This document shows positions 9,237 to 18,404 of a stretch of 64,000 nucleotides of DNA, one piece after another. The position numbers were made by a program, and so were the translations under genes. The stretch comes from CAWJMN01 sp963844055 (GTDB taxonomy: Bacteria > Planctomycetota > Planctomycetia > Pirellulales > Pirellulaceae), in NCBI GenBank assembly GCA_963844055.1, contig CAWJMN010000002.1:372001-436000 (forward strand), in the 5' to 3' direction. The notes beneath the pieces were generated by a model, which saw nothing but the letters and a program-made list of their open reading frames with translations, did not search any database and was not told where the DNA came from. Every line of letters begins with the position of its first letter. The first letter of the stretch is position 1.

Positions 9237-10904
9237 CTAACGAGCCTTGAGCTGATAGATGAGTTGGTTTTGCACGGGAAGGCCATCCAGCCGAAGCTCT
9301 GCCATTCCATCCTTTACCGTGTAGGGAAAGGGCTTGCCAGTGGCCGGATTATCGGGGACCGGCACCACTTCGACTTCTTCCAGGGTCTGCGGCAATTTGC
9401 CGCTTTTGGCCATCTGCATCCGAATCGCTTCGATGGTTTGCAGGCCCGCAATCTGCTGCTGAAGTCGGACCTCGGCACGTCGCACCTGCTCCATCGCTGG
9501 CAATAACAGAGAGCAGACGCTCAAGGGGTCCTTCGCGGAAGGTCCTGGGCTCAACCAGCCATCGCGTTTGAGCCGATTCATCGTTTCTTCTTGCCGCTGG
9601 CTTACTTTGTCGTACGGCAAATAGTTCCACTTGGCCATTTCACCGCCGACATAACGATAGGTGCGGGCCGTTTGAATGGCCGCAACCTGGCCAATTGGCA
9701 TCTTCTCGACCTGTTCCTTCGGCATCCCCGACTTGATCAGCTCCGCCTTCGCTCCCGAGTAACTCAGCGTCAGCATGGCCGTCATTTGCAGACGCGCTTC
9801 CCACCCCTGCATCGTTTTACCCGCTCCCAGCACGCCGCTGGCCAATCCCAACTGGTCCATATCGGCTAGTGACTTATCAAACAGAGTTTGCCATTCACTT
9901 GCCGACCGATCGACCGTCTCCGCATCGCGCAGGTAAGGAAACATCCGAAAAAGAAAGTCTCGCTCGACATCCATCGCCCGGTGCATACTCCATTGCTCTT
10001 CGGGCAACATGGCCAGAGCCCAGTACAAATTGGGACTGTCTGGCTGCCCACACGATTGCTCAACAAGATTGTTCATTTGCTGAGCTATCGCAATACCAAC
10101 AAGGTTGGAAATCAAAATCGGTTCTGCACAAGCGTGGATGCCTAACTGATATCCCGACTGGAGATCGGAAATGCCCTCATCCCACTTTTTCTCCACCATG
10201 CTCCGCTTCGCTTGAATGGCCAACAAACGACTAAGCGTGCGCATCTCCTGCACGTCTGGCAGCAAAAAGCTGACGACCTCCATCCCTTCCATCTGCTGAA
10301 GCTGCAAGCTCCAGTCACAATTTTCGCGTGCCGCACCTTCTCGGATCTCTCGAAGCGTCCCCGAGGTCGCCGGAAACATGGTGTTTGCCAGGGTGACATC
10401 AAAGTCAGCCAGTGGTTGATCCAGCAATTTGCTGAAGGCATCCGTGTATTGCTTACGCGCATCCCCTTGCTGATTAACCGTGACTTGCAAATGCATCAAC
10501 ATCGCTCGGTAATATCGAGTGGCCGCATTGCCCGTCTTGCGAGCGGACGCCGTAGGCAACAGCGAATACTTGAGCGCCGGCATCGGCTCTGCCGCAGGTG
10601 ACAACTCCAAGCGAACAATGCGCGGATAGGGGTAAGCCGGGCTGGCCGGCGTTTGGGGCGAGCCCGCATCAGTGCCAGGCTTGTCGTCGGGGCGCTGCGG
10701 ATCTACCACACGCTCTGTTTCTGGCGCTTCCTGATCTTCTTGGCCCCCCTCATCAACCACTTGCGGATCTGCCGGGCCTTTGCCGGGCTGTGCCAATGCA
10801 ATGGCGGGCCAACCGCAAAACAGCCCTGCCGCCAAGCAAGCTGTCCCATACAAAGCCAACCTCGTTTTTGGCCGCAACATCGCTGCGTGTAGAAATCTCA
10901 ACAT
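9237..10904 (-). CDS. Secreted protein of unknown function in an ECF operon
   Basis: About 555 residues. The frame is open to 10988, but the ATG at 10904 is preceded by AGAGGA and opens a long signal peptide (MLRFLHAAMLRPKTRLALYG, cleavage near ALAQP). A Pro/Asp/Glu-rich linker follows, then a mostly helical region of about 400 residues with no motif I recognise. The C-terminal 70 residues (NPATGKPFPYTVKDGMAELR) look like a small beta domain. It is the third gene of a set: ECF sigma factor, one-TM protein, this protein. The set suggests that it is either the target of that sigma factor or part of the sensing machinery. I cannot tell which. Confidence 0.8.
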   Translation of the reverse strand: MLRFLHAAMLRPKTRLALYGTACLAAGLFCGWPAIALAQPGKGPADPQVVDEGGQEDQEAPETERVVDPQRPDDKPGTDAGSPQTPASPAYPYPRIVRLELSPAAEPMPALKYSLLPTASARKTGNAATRYYRAMLMHLQVTVNQQGDARKQYTDAFSKLLDQPLADFDVTLANTMFPATSGTLREIREGAARENCDWSLQLQQMEGMEVVSFLLPDVQEMRTLSRLLAIQAKRSMVEKKWDEGISDLQSGYQLGIHACAEPILISNLVGIAIAQQMNNLVEQSCGQPDSPNLYWALAMLPEEQWSMHRAMDVERDFLFRMFPYLRDAETVDRSASEWQTLFDKSLADMDQLGLASGVLGAGKTMQGWEARLQMTAMLTLSYSGAKAELIKSGMPKEQVEKMPIGQVAAIQTARTYRYVGGEMAKWNYLPYDKVSQRQEETMNRLKRDGWLSPGPSAKDPLSVCSLLLPAMEQVRRAEVRLQQQIAGLQTIEAIRMQMAKSGKLPQTLEEVEVVPVPDNPATGKPFPYTVKDGMAELRLDGLPVQNQLIYQLKAR

Positions 10905-10988
10905 ACAATCCTCTTTTCTTAAATTCCGTGACTCGCACTCACTTACCACACGGCTGCGCCTCTTCTTTGCGGCCGCAAAAAGAAGCAT

Positions 10989-11726
10989 CTACAGGCTTTC
11001 CTTCCAAAACTCTTTCAAATTCGTAAACGGCGTCAGTGGCGCCGCTGCGGGAACACTGACGGCACGAGGCGTTGTTGGTGCTGCCTCAATGATGGTGCTC
11101 CCTTCGTGTTCGGCTCCAATCCAGTCCAGCCCGCCATCCCCGGTCCAACCTAGCGCCCCCAGTTCGCGGCGCATCCCGAAATAGCTAGTCTGGTCTCGAG
11201 GAGCCGAATAGATCCTCGCCAATTCACGGGCAGAGATCTTCGCCGGACGGATTCGATTTTTCTTCGTCGCTGCCAAGTTCTTCGTACGATCCACTGTCAT
11301 GGCAGGTGCCGGGCCTTCGGGCAAAGGTTGTTCCACGGGAGCCACAATCGTCGCCCCACCACCACGCTGCGCAAACATGGCCCCGCCACGAAGAAGGGCT
11401 AGTTCTTGGTTCTGGCGCCACACGACCACCGCCAAAAAGAGCGCAGCACTGGTGGCAAGCAGCGAAGCCCAGCGCCAACCCCACGGCTGTGTCTTTAGCG
11501 CGACCAATTTTTGTGCAACTACCGCTTGCTGCTGCAGCTCCGCCTGAGAAGCTCGCACACCACAGGCGTAAAACAACTTTTCACGATCGATCTGCGGCGC
11601 AGGGATCGCCGTCTGCAAGAGCTGTGCTTCAAACTGCGCCAATACGGGGTCCATGTTTCCCCCTTCGCTGGTCGCAGGGGGTAGCTTGGAATCATCTTCA
11701 GGCAGATCTAGTGGGAGCGCGGACAT
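10989..11726 (-). CDS. One-TM protein, probable anti-sigma factor
   Basis: A protein of 245 residues. The N-terminal 80 are predicted cytoplasmic and contain a helical segment (DPVLAQFEAQLLQTAIPAP) that could contact a sigma factor. One transmembrane helix spans about residues 85-103 (WASLLATSAALFLAVVVW), followed by an outside part of about 140 residues. No zinc-binding HxxxCxxC motif is visible, so this is not a canonical ZAS anti-sigma domain. The call rests on position: the gene overlaps the end of the ECF sigma gene by 19 bases, the standard arrangement of sigma/anti-sigma pairs. The topology fits. It could instead be an unrelated membrane protein co-expressed with the sigma factor. Confidence 0.75.
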   Translation of the reverse strand: MSALPLDLPEDDSKLPPATSEGGNMDPVLAQFEAQLLQTAIPAPQIDREKLFYACGVRASQAELQQQAVVAQKLVALKTQPWGWRWASLLATSAALFLAVVVWRQNQELALLRGGAMFAQRGGGATIVAPVEQPLPEGPAPAMTVDRTKNLAATKKNRIRPAKISARELARIYSAPRDQTSYFGMRRELGALGWTGDGGLDWIGAEHEGSTIIEAAPTTPRAVSVPAAAPLTPFTNLKEFWKESL

Positions 11727-12226
11727 GGCTTCTCCATTTGCAATTGCATTTTGCTGCGCAGGGCATTCAGCCCCGCCTCATAGCGTCGATGGGCCGTGCT
11801 GACCGAACTTTCAATCAGGGCCGCTATCTCTTCAAACGAAAGCTGGCCCCAAATGCGAGCCACTACCACCTCGCGGTACGAAACCGGCAACTGATCCAGC
11901 AGCGACATCACCTCGGCCAGGTCGAGCCCTCTGCTTGGCAAGCTTCCCTCATAGCCTGTGTGCGAGCTCTCACGCTGCTGCATCGCTTGGCGTTCATGCT
12001 GATCGCGTCGCCGTGCCGCACGAGCATGGGTCTTAGCCTGGTTCCTAACGGCAGTGAACAACCAGGCCACCGGTTGGTCTGGCGGAGGGATCTGTCCCGC
12101 CAAGTGGATCATCGCTTCCTGCAAAGCATCTTCGGCCTGATCGGTCCATTGGCGAGCCAGCAACACCAGTGGCCCGCCGTAGCGGTCCAACAAGTCTGCA
12201 AGCTGCTCGGGGCCAATCGGACGCAT
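11708..12226 (-). CDS. ECF RNA polymerase sigma factor
   Basis: About 172 residues. Region 2 is at residues 18-85 (ALQEAMIHLAG and PVAWLFTAVRNQAKTHARAA, the latter the region 2.4-like helix) and region 4 at 105-160 (LLDQLPVSYREVVVARIWG, then the helix-turn-helix FEEIAALIESSVSTAHRRYE). Starts GTG 12229 and ATG 12226 are adjacent; AAGGAG lies about 9-12 bases upstream, so either could be used. It is the first gene of a minus-strand operon with a candidate anti-sigma factor (19-base overlap) and a secreted protein. The family assignment is secure; the stimulus is unknown. Confidence 0.93.
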   Translation of the reverse strand: MRPIGPEQLADLLDRYGGPLVLLARQWTDQAEDALQEAMIHLAGQIPPPDQPVAWLFTAVRNQAKTHARAARRRDQHERQAMQQRESSHTGYEGSLPSRGLDLAEVMSLLDQLPVSYREVVVARIWGQLSFEEIAALIESSVSTAHRRYEAGLNALRSKMQLQMEKPCPRSH

Positions 12227-12475
12227 CACCTTGCCTTACTCCTTCATGGATTCCTTGAAGCTCCCCCAGGCGAGCCCCCTTTTCGAAAAAAAGATCGGCT
12301 CGCACTTCCGGCATTATGACGCCGCTGGCGGGAAGTTTTTCCGCAGAATCCGCCAAAATCGCCAAACAGGGCCGTTTGCAACCCTGTTGTACTTTCGCGA
12401 AAACCCTTGCGACTCGCTGAGCTGGCGTCGTAAACTGCTGGCCTGCGACAACTTACCGCGAAGGACACTCCCGCC

Positions 12476-13903
12476 ATGCACAGCTTTGATGATGCTCCCA
12501 CCCCAGCTGCCGAAGACCTCAACGACAACCGCTCCTGGTATCTCACACTCACCCGGTATCACTGGTTCGTACTGATTGTTGCCGCACTGGGCTGGCTGTT
12601 TGACACCATGGACCAGCAGCTGTTCGCGCTGGCACGCACCCCTGCCATGCGGGAGCTGTTGACCAAGACCGTCAATGGCGTCAAGGTGCTGCCCGACAAT
12701 GCCGTGGTAGCAGAGTACGGCGGTTATGCCACGGCGATCTTCCTGCTCGGCTGGGCCAGTGGCGGCCTGATCTTTGGTGCCCTGGGGGATCGGTTCGGCC
12801 GAGCCAAAGTGATGCTGTGGACGATCTTGCTCTATTCATTTTGCACCGGCCTAAGCGCACTTTCGACCAATGTGTGGGACTTCGCCTTCTATCGCTTCAT
12901 TACAGGCCTTGGTGTGGGTGGTGAATTTGCTGTCGGTGTGGCCCTGGTTGCCGAAGTGATGCCCAGCAAGGCTCGGCCATTTGCGCTGGGACTTTTGCAA
13001 GCACTTTCCGCGGTGGGCAACATTACGGCCGCTTTGATCAACATCGGGATGGGCATTGCCGTTACCGAACATGGCACCGTCGGCGGTACTTCGCTAACGC
13101 CATGGCGAATGATGTTTGTCGTGGGAACCCTCCCTGCCCTGCTGGCGATCCTGATTCGCCGCAACCTAAAAGAGCCCGAGCAATGGGCGAAGCAATCTGG
13201 CAAACGGACCGGCAACATCTTCAGCACGTTTGGCGAACTCTTAGGAGACCCACGCTGGCGCAAGAATGCCTTGATCGGACTTGTCCTGGGCTTTGCTGGT
13301 GTCGTCGGACTATGGGGCATTGGGTTCTTCACGTTTGACCTGCTAAGCACCGTGCTTCGTGCTCGCTTCACCGAACAAGGAATGCCAGCAGAAAAGATCA
13401 GCGGACAAATCGCTTTTTGGACCGGCATGACCTCGATCTTCCAAAACCTGGGGGCCTTCTTTGGTGTGTATGGCTTTAGCTACTTGGCGTATTTCTTAGG
13501 CCGTCGTACCAGCTTTGCCATCGCCTTCCTGGCTGCCATGTGCAGCACTGCCTATGTGTTCGCTTACTTCAGCGAGTTCCACCAAGTCTTTTGGTTGATC
13601 CCCATCATGGGCTTTTGCCAGTTGTCCCTCTTTGGTGGCTTTGCGATCTACTTCCCCGAGCTATTCCCCACGCGTCTGCGCAGCACGGGCACTTCGTTCT
13701 GCTACAACGTTGGGCGATTTGTGGCCGCTGGTGGCCCGCTCACGCTGGGCCTGCTGACCAAGCAAGTCTTCACTGAAGCGAACGGCTATGCCGCCGGTAC
13801 TGGCATGCGTTGGGCAGGTGTAACGATGTGCAGCGTCTTTATCCTAGGGCTGCTCATCCTGCCGTTCGCTCCTGAAACCAAGGGAAAGCCGCTTCCCGAG
13901 TAA
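12476..13903 (+). CDS. MFS transporter
   Basis: A protein of 475 residues with about twelve hydrophobic segments. The signature loop between helices 2 and 3 is clear (GALGDRFGRAKVM, near residues 100-112), as is GVGGEFAVGVALVAEVMP in helices 4-5, which resembles sugar and organic-acid porters of the metabolite-H+ symporter group. An acidic pair in helix 1 (FDTMDQQLF) suggests proton coupling. It is divergent from the ECF operon and nine bases upstream of a small membrane protein gene, so the two are probably cotranscribed. The substrate cannot be told from sequence; sialic-acid/sugar or aromatic-acid transporters are the nearest types I know. Confidence 0.88.
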   Translation: MHSFDDAPTPAAEDLNDNRSWYLTLTRYHWFVLIVAALGWLFDTMDQQLFALARTPAMRELLTKTVNGVKVLPDNAVVAEYGGYATAIFLLGWASGGLIFGALGDRFGRAKVMLWTILLYSFCTGLSALSTNVWDFAFYRFITGLGVGGEFAVGVALVAEVMPSKARPFALGLLQALSAVGNITAALINIGMGIAVTEHGTVGGTSLTPWRMMFVVGTLPALLAILIRRNLKEPEQWAKQSGKRTGNIFSTFGELLGDPRWRKNALIGLVLGFAGVVGLWGIGFFTFDLLSTVLRARFTEQGMPAEKISGQIAFWTGMTSIFQNLGAFFGVYGFSYLAYFLGRRTSFAIAFLAAMCSTAYVFAYFSEFHQVFWLIPIMGFCQLSLFGGFAIYFPELFPTRLRSTGTSFCYNVGRFVAAGGPLTLGLLTKQVFTEANGYAAGTGMRWAGVTMCSVFILGLLILPFAPETKGKPLPE

Positions 13904-13912
13904 GCTTCCAAG

Positions 13913-14383
13913 ATGCCCGAAGAAAAACCCGCAGCTGGCAACATGCCGGCTGCGACGCAAAACACCGGCGAAGTGGATGAGTCTCGTACTCGCGGCCGGT
14001 ACCTTGCGCGAGTTTCTATTTTCAGCGCCATCGCTTGTTGCACGATGAACTGCGTGCTGTTTCAGCTAACCGCAAAACAGCCCGGCGGACCTAGCGAACT
14101 TGCCAACGCCCTGGTTGGCTATAGCAGCCTGCTAATAGTGCTCCTGGGGTTTGTGGCAGGCGTGGCGGGATTCATTCTGGGGCTCAAGCAATCCTCGCGC
14201 GATACCACCATCATCGCTTCGCTGGGTGTCATGCTCTGCGGCGGCATTCTGTTCTTGATGGTCTGGTTCTTGATCCTGCTGCAAAATGCCAAAGGGCCCA
14301 AAGCTGAGCTCGATCAGCCCTTATCACTCGCTGCGCACCGCCGAATTACCCTAAAAATTCCATCGCTATCTGACGGCCGCTGA
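13913..14383 (+). CDS. Small membrane protein of unknown function
   Basis: A protein of 156 residues with a hydrophilic N terminus (about 40 residues) and three hydrophobic segments (near 40-55, 70-90 and 100-125). No family is recognised. The start lies nine bases after the transporter stop and has no clear ribosome-binding site, which suggests translational coupling to the MFS gene. It may be a helper of the transporter, but nothing in the sequence proves it. Confidence 0.7.
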   Translation: MPEEKPAAGNMPAATQNTGEVDESRTRGRYLARVSIFSAIACCTMNCVLFQLTAKQPGGPSELANALVGYSSLLIVLLGFVAGVAGFILGLKQSSRDTTIIASLGVMLCGGILFLMVWFLILLQNAKGPKAELDQPLSLAAHRRITLKIPSLSDGR

Positions 14384-14444
14384 GTAAACTAAGGGGCGAA
14401 ACCTAGTTTCAAAAAGCGTCCACTCTCCGGAAGCCTGCCGCTAC

Positions 14445-15224
14445 ATGGAAATCAATCCACATCAGCCGTCAACGGCCCCTCAGCAAACAGCGACTCCTTA
14501 CGCGGCGATGCCCGACAGCACCATTGCCTTCATTCCAACGGGCAAACAGTCCGCCGCAGTCCTGAATCACGTGGGCGTGGAACTCTATCACATTCGTAGT
14601 TACACCAATATTCGTTCAGATCTTCTTGCCATCGTCATGGCGATCCTTGCTTACTTTGTATCCAGCTACGCTTTTGGCTTTGGCATACTGCTATTCAGTC
14701 ATTCGATTAGTTTTAGCAGCCTCGCTGACTCAATCATCGGAATCACCATATTTGTTATTGCATTTGTGTTTCCTTTTGCAATGGGCTTTCTAACGTATCG
14801 CACCATCTCACCCAGTTTTTGCGTCGCCCTCTTCAAACCTGACGCACCGAACAGTCCAATACTGATCGTTCGCCCGTCTCGTCTATTTGGGGCCACGCAC
14901 ACTTTTCAAATCCTTGATTCGTTCGAAGAGAAGACCGAGAAGATCCTGACTCTTTACAATGGCTATAAACTGCAAAGATCTAAATCGCCGCGACTCGCTT
15001 CTCTTCGTCTCACTCGGAATAAAGATCAAAGCTACTCGCTCACTGCCGATTCCCCAGATCATTCCATCCCCAGCGATCTAGGCGATGCACCTTTTCAAAA
15101 TGGCGCTCTTCTATTTCACTCCAAGGTTCCCCCTGACATGCTGGAAATCTACAGAGAGCGAGTTATCACGCTCCTAGCGATTGCTTGCCTCAACCCTGCT
15201 AAACGCAAGTGGTTATGGCAATGA
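14445..15224 (+). CDS. Membrane protein, first of a tandem duplicated pair
   Basis: A protein of 259 residues. The N terminus (MEINPHQPSTAPQ) is a variant of the NPYQPP motif that opens many planctomycete membrane proteins. Two adjacent transmembrane helices (about 65-90 and 95-122) are followed by a soluble domain with TISPSFCVALFKPDAPNS and SYSLTADSPDHSIP. The next gene has the same organisation and aligns over its whole length, so this is a tandem duplication. Both are AT-richer than the flanking transporter and propeller genes. GGAAG precedes the start. I do not recognise the soluble domain. Confidence 0.75.
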   Translation: MEINPHQPSTAPQQTATPYAAMPDSTIAFIPTGKQSAAVLNHVGVELYHIRSYTNIRSDLLAIVMAILAYFVSSYAFGFGILLFSHSISFSSLADSIIGITIFVIAFVFPFAMGFLTYRTISPSFCVALFKPDAPNSPILIVRPSRLFGATHTFQILDSFEEKTEKILTLYNGYKLQRSKSPRLASLRLTRNKDQSYSLTADSPDHSIPSDLGDAPFQNGALLFHSKVPPDMLEIYRERVITLLAIACLNPAKRKWLWQ

Positions 15225-15985
15225 ACGACCCCAATCCCTACCAGCCACCTTCCACTGCCACGAAAGCCACTACCCCTGTTGGCAGCCAAACTAGTGCCAT
15301 CACTGTCTACATTAAGGACTCGCAAACGGTCGTTGCTATCAACAATGAAGGGAAAGAACTCTACAACTTTTACCGTCCGATAGCATTTGCTCAAGACTGC
15401 TTAAGCATCGTTGCGTTCTTACTGACTTCGGCAACGAGCTTCCTTGTGCTGGGAATCATTGCATTTTTAATCGCCAATAGTCCACAGCTCCCATCGGCAC
15501 TCTCCATTGTCGCCACCGCAACCTGCATCATCGTCCCACTGCTGCTCGGCATTCTCGCATTCTATGTCATCTCGCCACGCTTCAGTTTTTCTGCATTTGC
15601 AACTGAGTCACCCAACACCAGCTTGTTGTCAGTCCGCCAACATTCGCTCGAACGTTCTGGCCTTTTTCGTGTTACCAGCCAGAAACAGATGACTATCGCA
15701 AGCATCGTTTGTCGCAACAGCACTTACTCCACTCAGTCTAAATGGTCTCCCCAATCATCCACTTTCTATCTGTCTCCACGCCCCGACCACAGCTTCTCTC
15801 TATGGTCACAGTCTGCGACAGATGCCAACCCGCGAGAGATTCTTCATGCGACCAAACTCAATCGTCAGATCCTTATGCACTCTCCGCTTCCCTCCACGCT
15901 TACAGAAGACGAAAGACTGCTAATCTTATCTCTCTTTGTCCTCACACTGATCAGTGACGTAAAACCCCGTCTGTTCTTGCGATGA
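15221..15985 (+). CDS. Membrane protein, second of a tandem duplicated pair
   Basis: About 254 residues from the ATG at 15221; in-frame ATGs at 15209 and 15215 are also possible. I prefer 15221 because the product then begins MNDPNPYQPP, the usual planctomycete N-terminal motif. It overlaps the end of the upstream paralogue by four bases (ATGA), a coupling signal. Two transmembrane helices (about 60-85 and 92-118) and a C-terminal soluble domain (VISPRFSFSAFATESPNTS; RPDHSFSLWSQ) match the upstream copy. Identity between the copies is only moderate, so the duplication is not recent. Function unknown. Confidence 0.75.
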   Translation: MNDPNPYQPPSTATKATTPVGSQTSAITVYIKDSQTVVAINNEGKELYNFYRPIAFAQDCLSIVAFLLTSATSFLVLGIIAFLIANSPQLPSALSIVATATCIIVPLLLGILAFYVISPRFSFSAFATESPNTSLLSVRQHSLERSGLFRVTSQKQMTIASIVCRNSTYSTQSKWSPQSSTFYLSPRPDHSFSLWSQSATDANPREILHATKLNRQILMHSPLPSTLTEDERLLILSLFVLTLISDVKPRLFLR

Positions 15986-16069
15986 CCTGCATTCACTCCC
16001 GCTCCCCTCCGTTGTGATAAAATCCAAGAGCACGATTCGGCCAATCTTCCCTTAGCCCCAGCCCGCCTT

Positions 16070-17404
16070 ATGCACACACCACTCCAACTCCGTCGCCAAT
16101 TCTTGCAAGGGCTACTCGCAACTTCTGCTGCGGCCGCCTACTTTCCTGGGCAAGACCTTCAAGCGGCAGAAAAGCCCGAAAGCATTCCCACAAGCGCAAC
16201 CGGCCCAGAGAACTGGCCCTGCTGGCGTGGGCCACGTGGCGATGGAACCAGCCTCGAACAAAACGTTCCCACCATGTGGAACGGCGAAACGGGCGAAGGA
16301 ATCATCTGGAAGCAAGCGATTCCCGGCGTGGGGCATTCATCACCGATTGTTCATGGCGACCGCATCTTCGTTTGCAGCTGTTTGCCGGAAACCAGCGAGC
16401 GTGTCCTGATCGCTTTGGACCGGCTCACCGGCAAAGTCATCTGGCAACAGACCGTCCTCAAAGCCCTGCTGGAAAAGAAGCACTCCCTCAACAGCTTTGC
16501 CTCCGGCACCCCTGCTACTGATGGCGAGCGAGTCTATGTCAGCTTCCTCGCTGCTGAACAAGAAGGGAAAGACCGCGTCAGCCCTGGCGACCTGGTCGTG
16601 GCTGCCTACGACTTCTCCGGCAAGCAGCTTTGGATCGCCCATCCCGGTCGGTTTGCCAGCATGCATGGCTTTTGCAGTTGTCCTGTCCTGTTTGAAGACA
16701 AGGTAATCCTCAACGGCGATCATGATGGCGATGCCTATCTTGTCGCCTTGGACAAAGCGACCGGCAAAACGATCTGGAAGACCGAGCGCCCCAACAAAAC
16801 ACGCAGCTACGTCACGCCGATCATTCGTGAAATCGCTGGCCGTACGCAGTTGATTATCAGCGGCAGCAAAAGTGTTGCCAGCTACGATCCGCGCACCGGT
16901 GCTCAGCACTGGACCATGGATGGCCCAACGGAACAGTTCGTCGCTTCCCCCGTTTACGACGGTCAGCTCGTTTACCTGACCGCTGGCTTTCCCGAATATC
17001 ACATCCTGGCCTTGGACCCTACTGGCAAGGGCAAATTAACCGACGAGGCCATTCGCTGGCGCACTACCAAGGGCTGTTCGTACGTTCCTTCCCCTGTCCT
17101 GGCAGACCAGTACTTTGTCATCGCGGCCGATAACGGGGTTGGCTCTTGCTACCTCGCTCGCGAAGGAAAGCTCCTCTGGATGGAGCGGATGGGCAAGCAC
17201 TACAGCAGTTCGCTCGTCTCAGCAGCAGGCCTGGTCTACTTCACGGCCGACGATGGCATTACCAAAGTGGTAAGGCCCGGCGACAAGCTGGATGTCATTG
17301 CCGAAAATCCGCTTGGAGAGTACTGTTACGCTTCCCCGGCCATCAGCCAAGGGCAACTCTTCCTCCGTGGCGAGAAGAACCTCTACTGCATCGGCACGAA
17401 ATAG
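16070..17404 (+). CDS. PQQ-type beta-propeller exported protein
   Basis: A protein of 444 residues with a twin-arginine-like signal (LRRQFLQGLLATSAAAAYF). The body consists of repeated strands of the PQQ/BamB type: ALDRLTGKVIWQQTV, AAYDFSGKQLWIAH, ALDKATGKTIWKTE, ASYDPRTGAQHWTM. NWPCWRGPRGDGTS at about residue 47 is the common opening of planctomycete members of this family. These proteins fold as seven- or eight-bladed propellers; most planctomycete copies have no known enzyme activity, and cofactor-binding residues of true quinoprotein dehydrogenases are not evident. The SDR gene follows 30 bases downstream, so cotranscription is likely. Confidence 0.9.
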   Translation: MHTPLQLRRQFLQGLLATSAAAAYFPGQDLQAAEKPESIPTSATGPENWPCWRGPRGDGTSLEQNVPTMWNGETGEGIIWKQAIPGVGHSSPIVHGDRIFVCSCLPETSERVLIALDRLTGKVIWQQTVLKALLEKKHSLNSFASGTPATDGERVYVSFLAAEQEGKDRVSPGDLVVAAYDFSGKQLWIAHPGRFASMHGFCSCPVLFEDKVILNGDHDGDAYLVALDKATGKTIWKTERPNKTRSYVTPIIREIAGRTQLIISGSKSVASYDPRTGAQHWTMDGPTEQFVASPVYDGQLVYLTAGFPEYHILALDPTGKGKLTDEAIRWRTTKGCSYVPSPVLADQYFVIAADNGVGSCYLAREGKLLWMERMGKHYSSSLVSAAGLVYFTADDGITKVVRPGDKLDVIAENPLGEYCYASPAISQGQLFLRGEKNLYCIGTK

Positions 17405-17434
17405 CGGCCACTTCCGCCCGACCATCACCCAACC

Positions 17435-18268
17435 ATGCGCAGCTTGCAAGGAAAACGCGTTTTAATCACCGGTGCTGCCAGCGGCATTGGCAAAGCCACC
17501 ACGCTGGCCCTGCATCGCGCCGGCGCACGCCTGTTTTTGGCCGACATCCATGCCGACGGCCTACAAGCCCTGCTCAGCGAGCTAAACGCTCCTGCGGACC
17601 AAGCCACATCGCAGGTTTGTGACGTGCGAAAGCTCGAACAACTCGAATCCCTAGTCAGCGAAGTGACTAGTCGCTTCGGCGGGCTGGATGTGCTGATCAA
17701 CAATGCCGGCGTGGTTCACTACGGACCTACCGAGGTGATGACCGCTGCCGACATGGATCGCCTGCTGCAAATCAACCTCTTTGCACCAATGCATCTCACG
17801 CGGCTGTGCCTGCCACTCCTCTTGGAACAGCCCGAAGCATCCATCGTCAACGTCGCCAGCATGTACGGCCTGTTCGCCACCCGCAAAGCGGCCGCCTACC
17901 ACGCGACGAAGTACGGCCTCGTCGGTTTTTCCGAATCCCTTCGTGCCGAGTACGGCCGACTTGGCCTCGGCGTCACCACCGTCTGCCCCGGCTTTGTCAC
18001 GACCGACCTCTTCAAACATGGAACCACTAGCCAGCAAAACAAAGACGTCCCGGTTCCACCGGCCTACCTTAGCACGACTCCCGAAAAGATTGCCGCGAAG
18101 ATCGTCAGCGCCATCTACTGGCAAAAGCGTTTGGTCCTAGCGACCCCCCTTGCCTACGCGATGTACTACTTCAAGCGATTCTTCCCCGGCCTGCTCGACT
18201 GGACCCAGCACTGGGGACGTTCGCAAGCGATGAAAAAACGGGCAGCCGCTCGCAAACAAGGGAAGTAA
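17435..18268 (+). CDS. Short-chain dehydrogenase/reductase
   Basis: A protein of 277 residues of the classical SDR family. The cofactor motif TGAASGIG is at 12-19, with an Asp at the end of the second strand (FLADIHAD) that favours NAD(H). NNAG is at 89-92 and the catalytic Ser142, Tyr155 and Lys159 are all present (NVASMYG; YHATK). PGFVTTDLF is the usual post-catalytic loop. The C-terminal tail is basic (KKRAAARKQGK) and a hydrophobic stretch near 225-240 (LVLATPLAYAMYYFKRFF) suggests membrane association, as in SDRs acting on lipids. The substrate is unknown. It follows the propeller gene by 30 bases. Confidence 0.92.
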   Translation: MRSLQGKRVLITGAASGIGKATTLALHRAGARLFLADIHADGLQALLSELNAPADQATSQVCDVRKLEQLESLVSEVTSRFGGLDVLINNAGVVHYGPTEVMTAADMDRLLQINLFAPMHLTRLCLPLLLEQPEASIVNVASMYGLFATRKAAAYHATKYGLVGFSESLRAEYGRLGLGVTTVCPGFVTTDLFKHGTTSQQNKDVPVPPAYLSTTPEKIAAKIVSAIYWQKRLVLATPLAYAMYYFKRFFPGLLDWTQHWGRSQAMKKRAAARKQGK

Positions 18269-18404
18269 CACGGGCTCTCGCCCTCGCGGCAACTTGCCTC
18301 GTCAAGAAACGAACTTGCCGCGACGATGCTGTTCCGGTTAGCAAGCCGCGGCAATCGATTGAATTCAAAATATCGGCCTCACAAGCTGCGAGGCACTTTT
18401 CTCA

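Noticed and set aside
11306..12319. Plus-strand open frame of 337 codons
   Set aside because: It runs antisense across the ECF sigma gene and the anti-sigma-like gene. The minus-strand frames have sigma regions 2 and 4 and a proper overlap; the plus frame has nothing.
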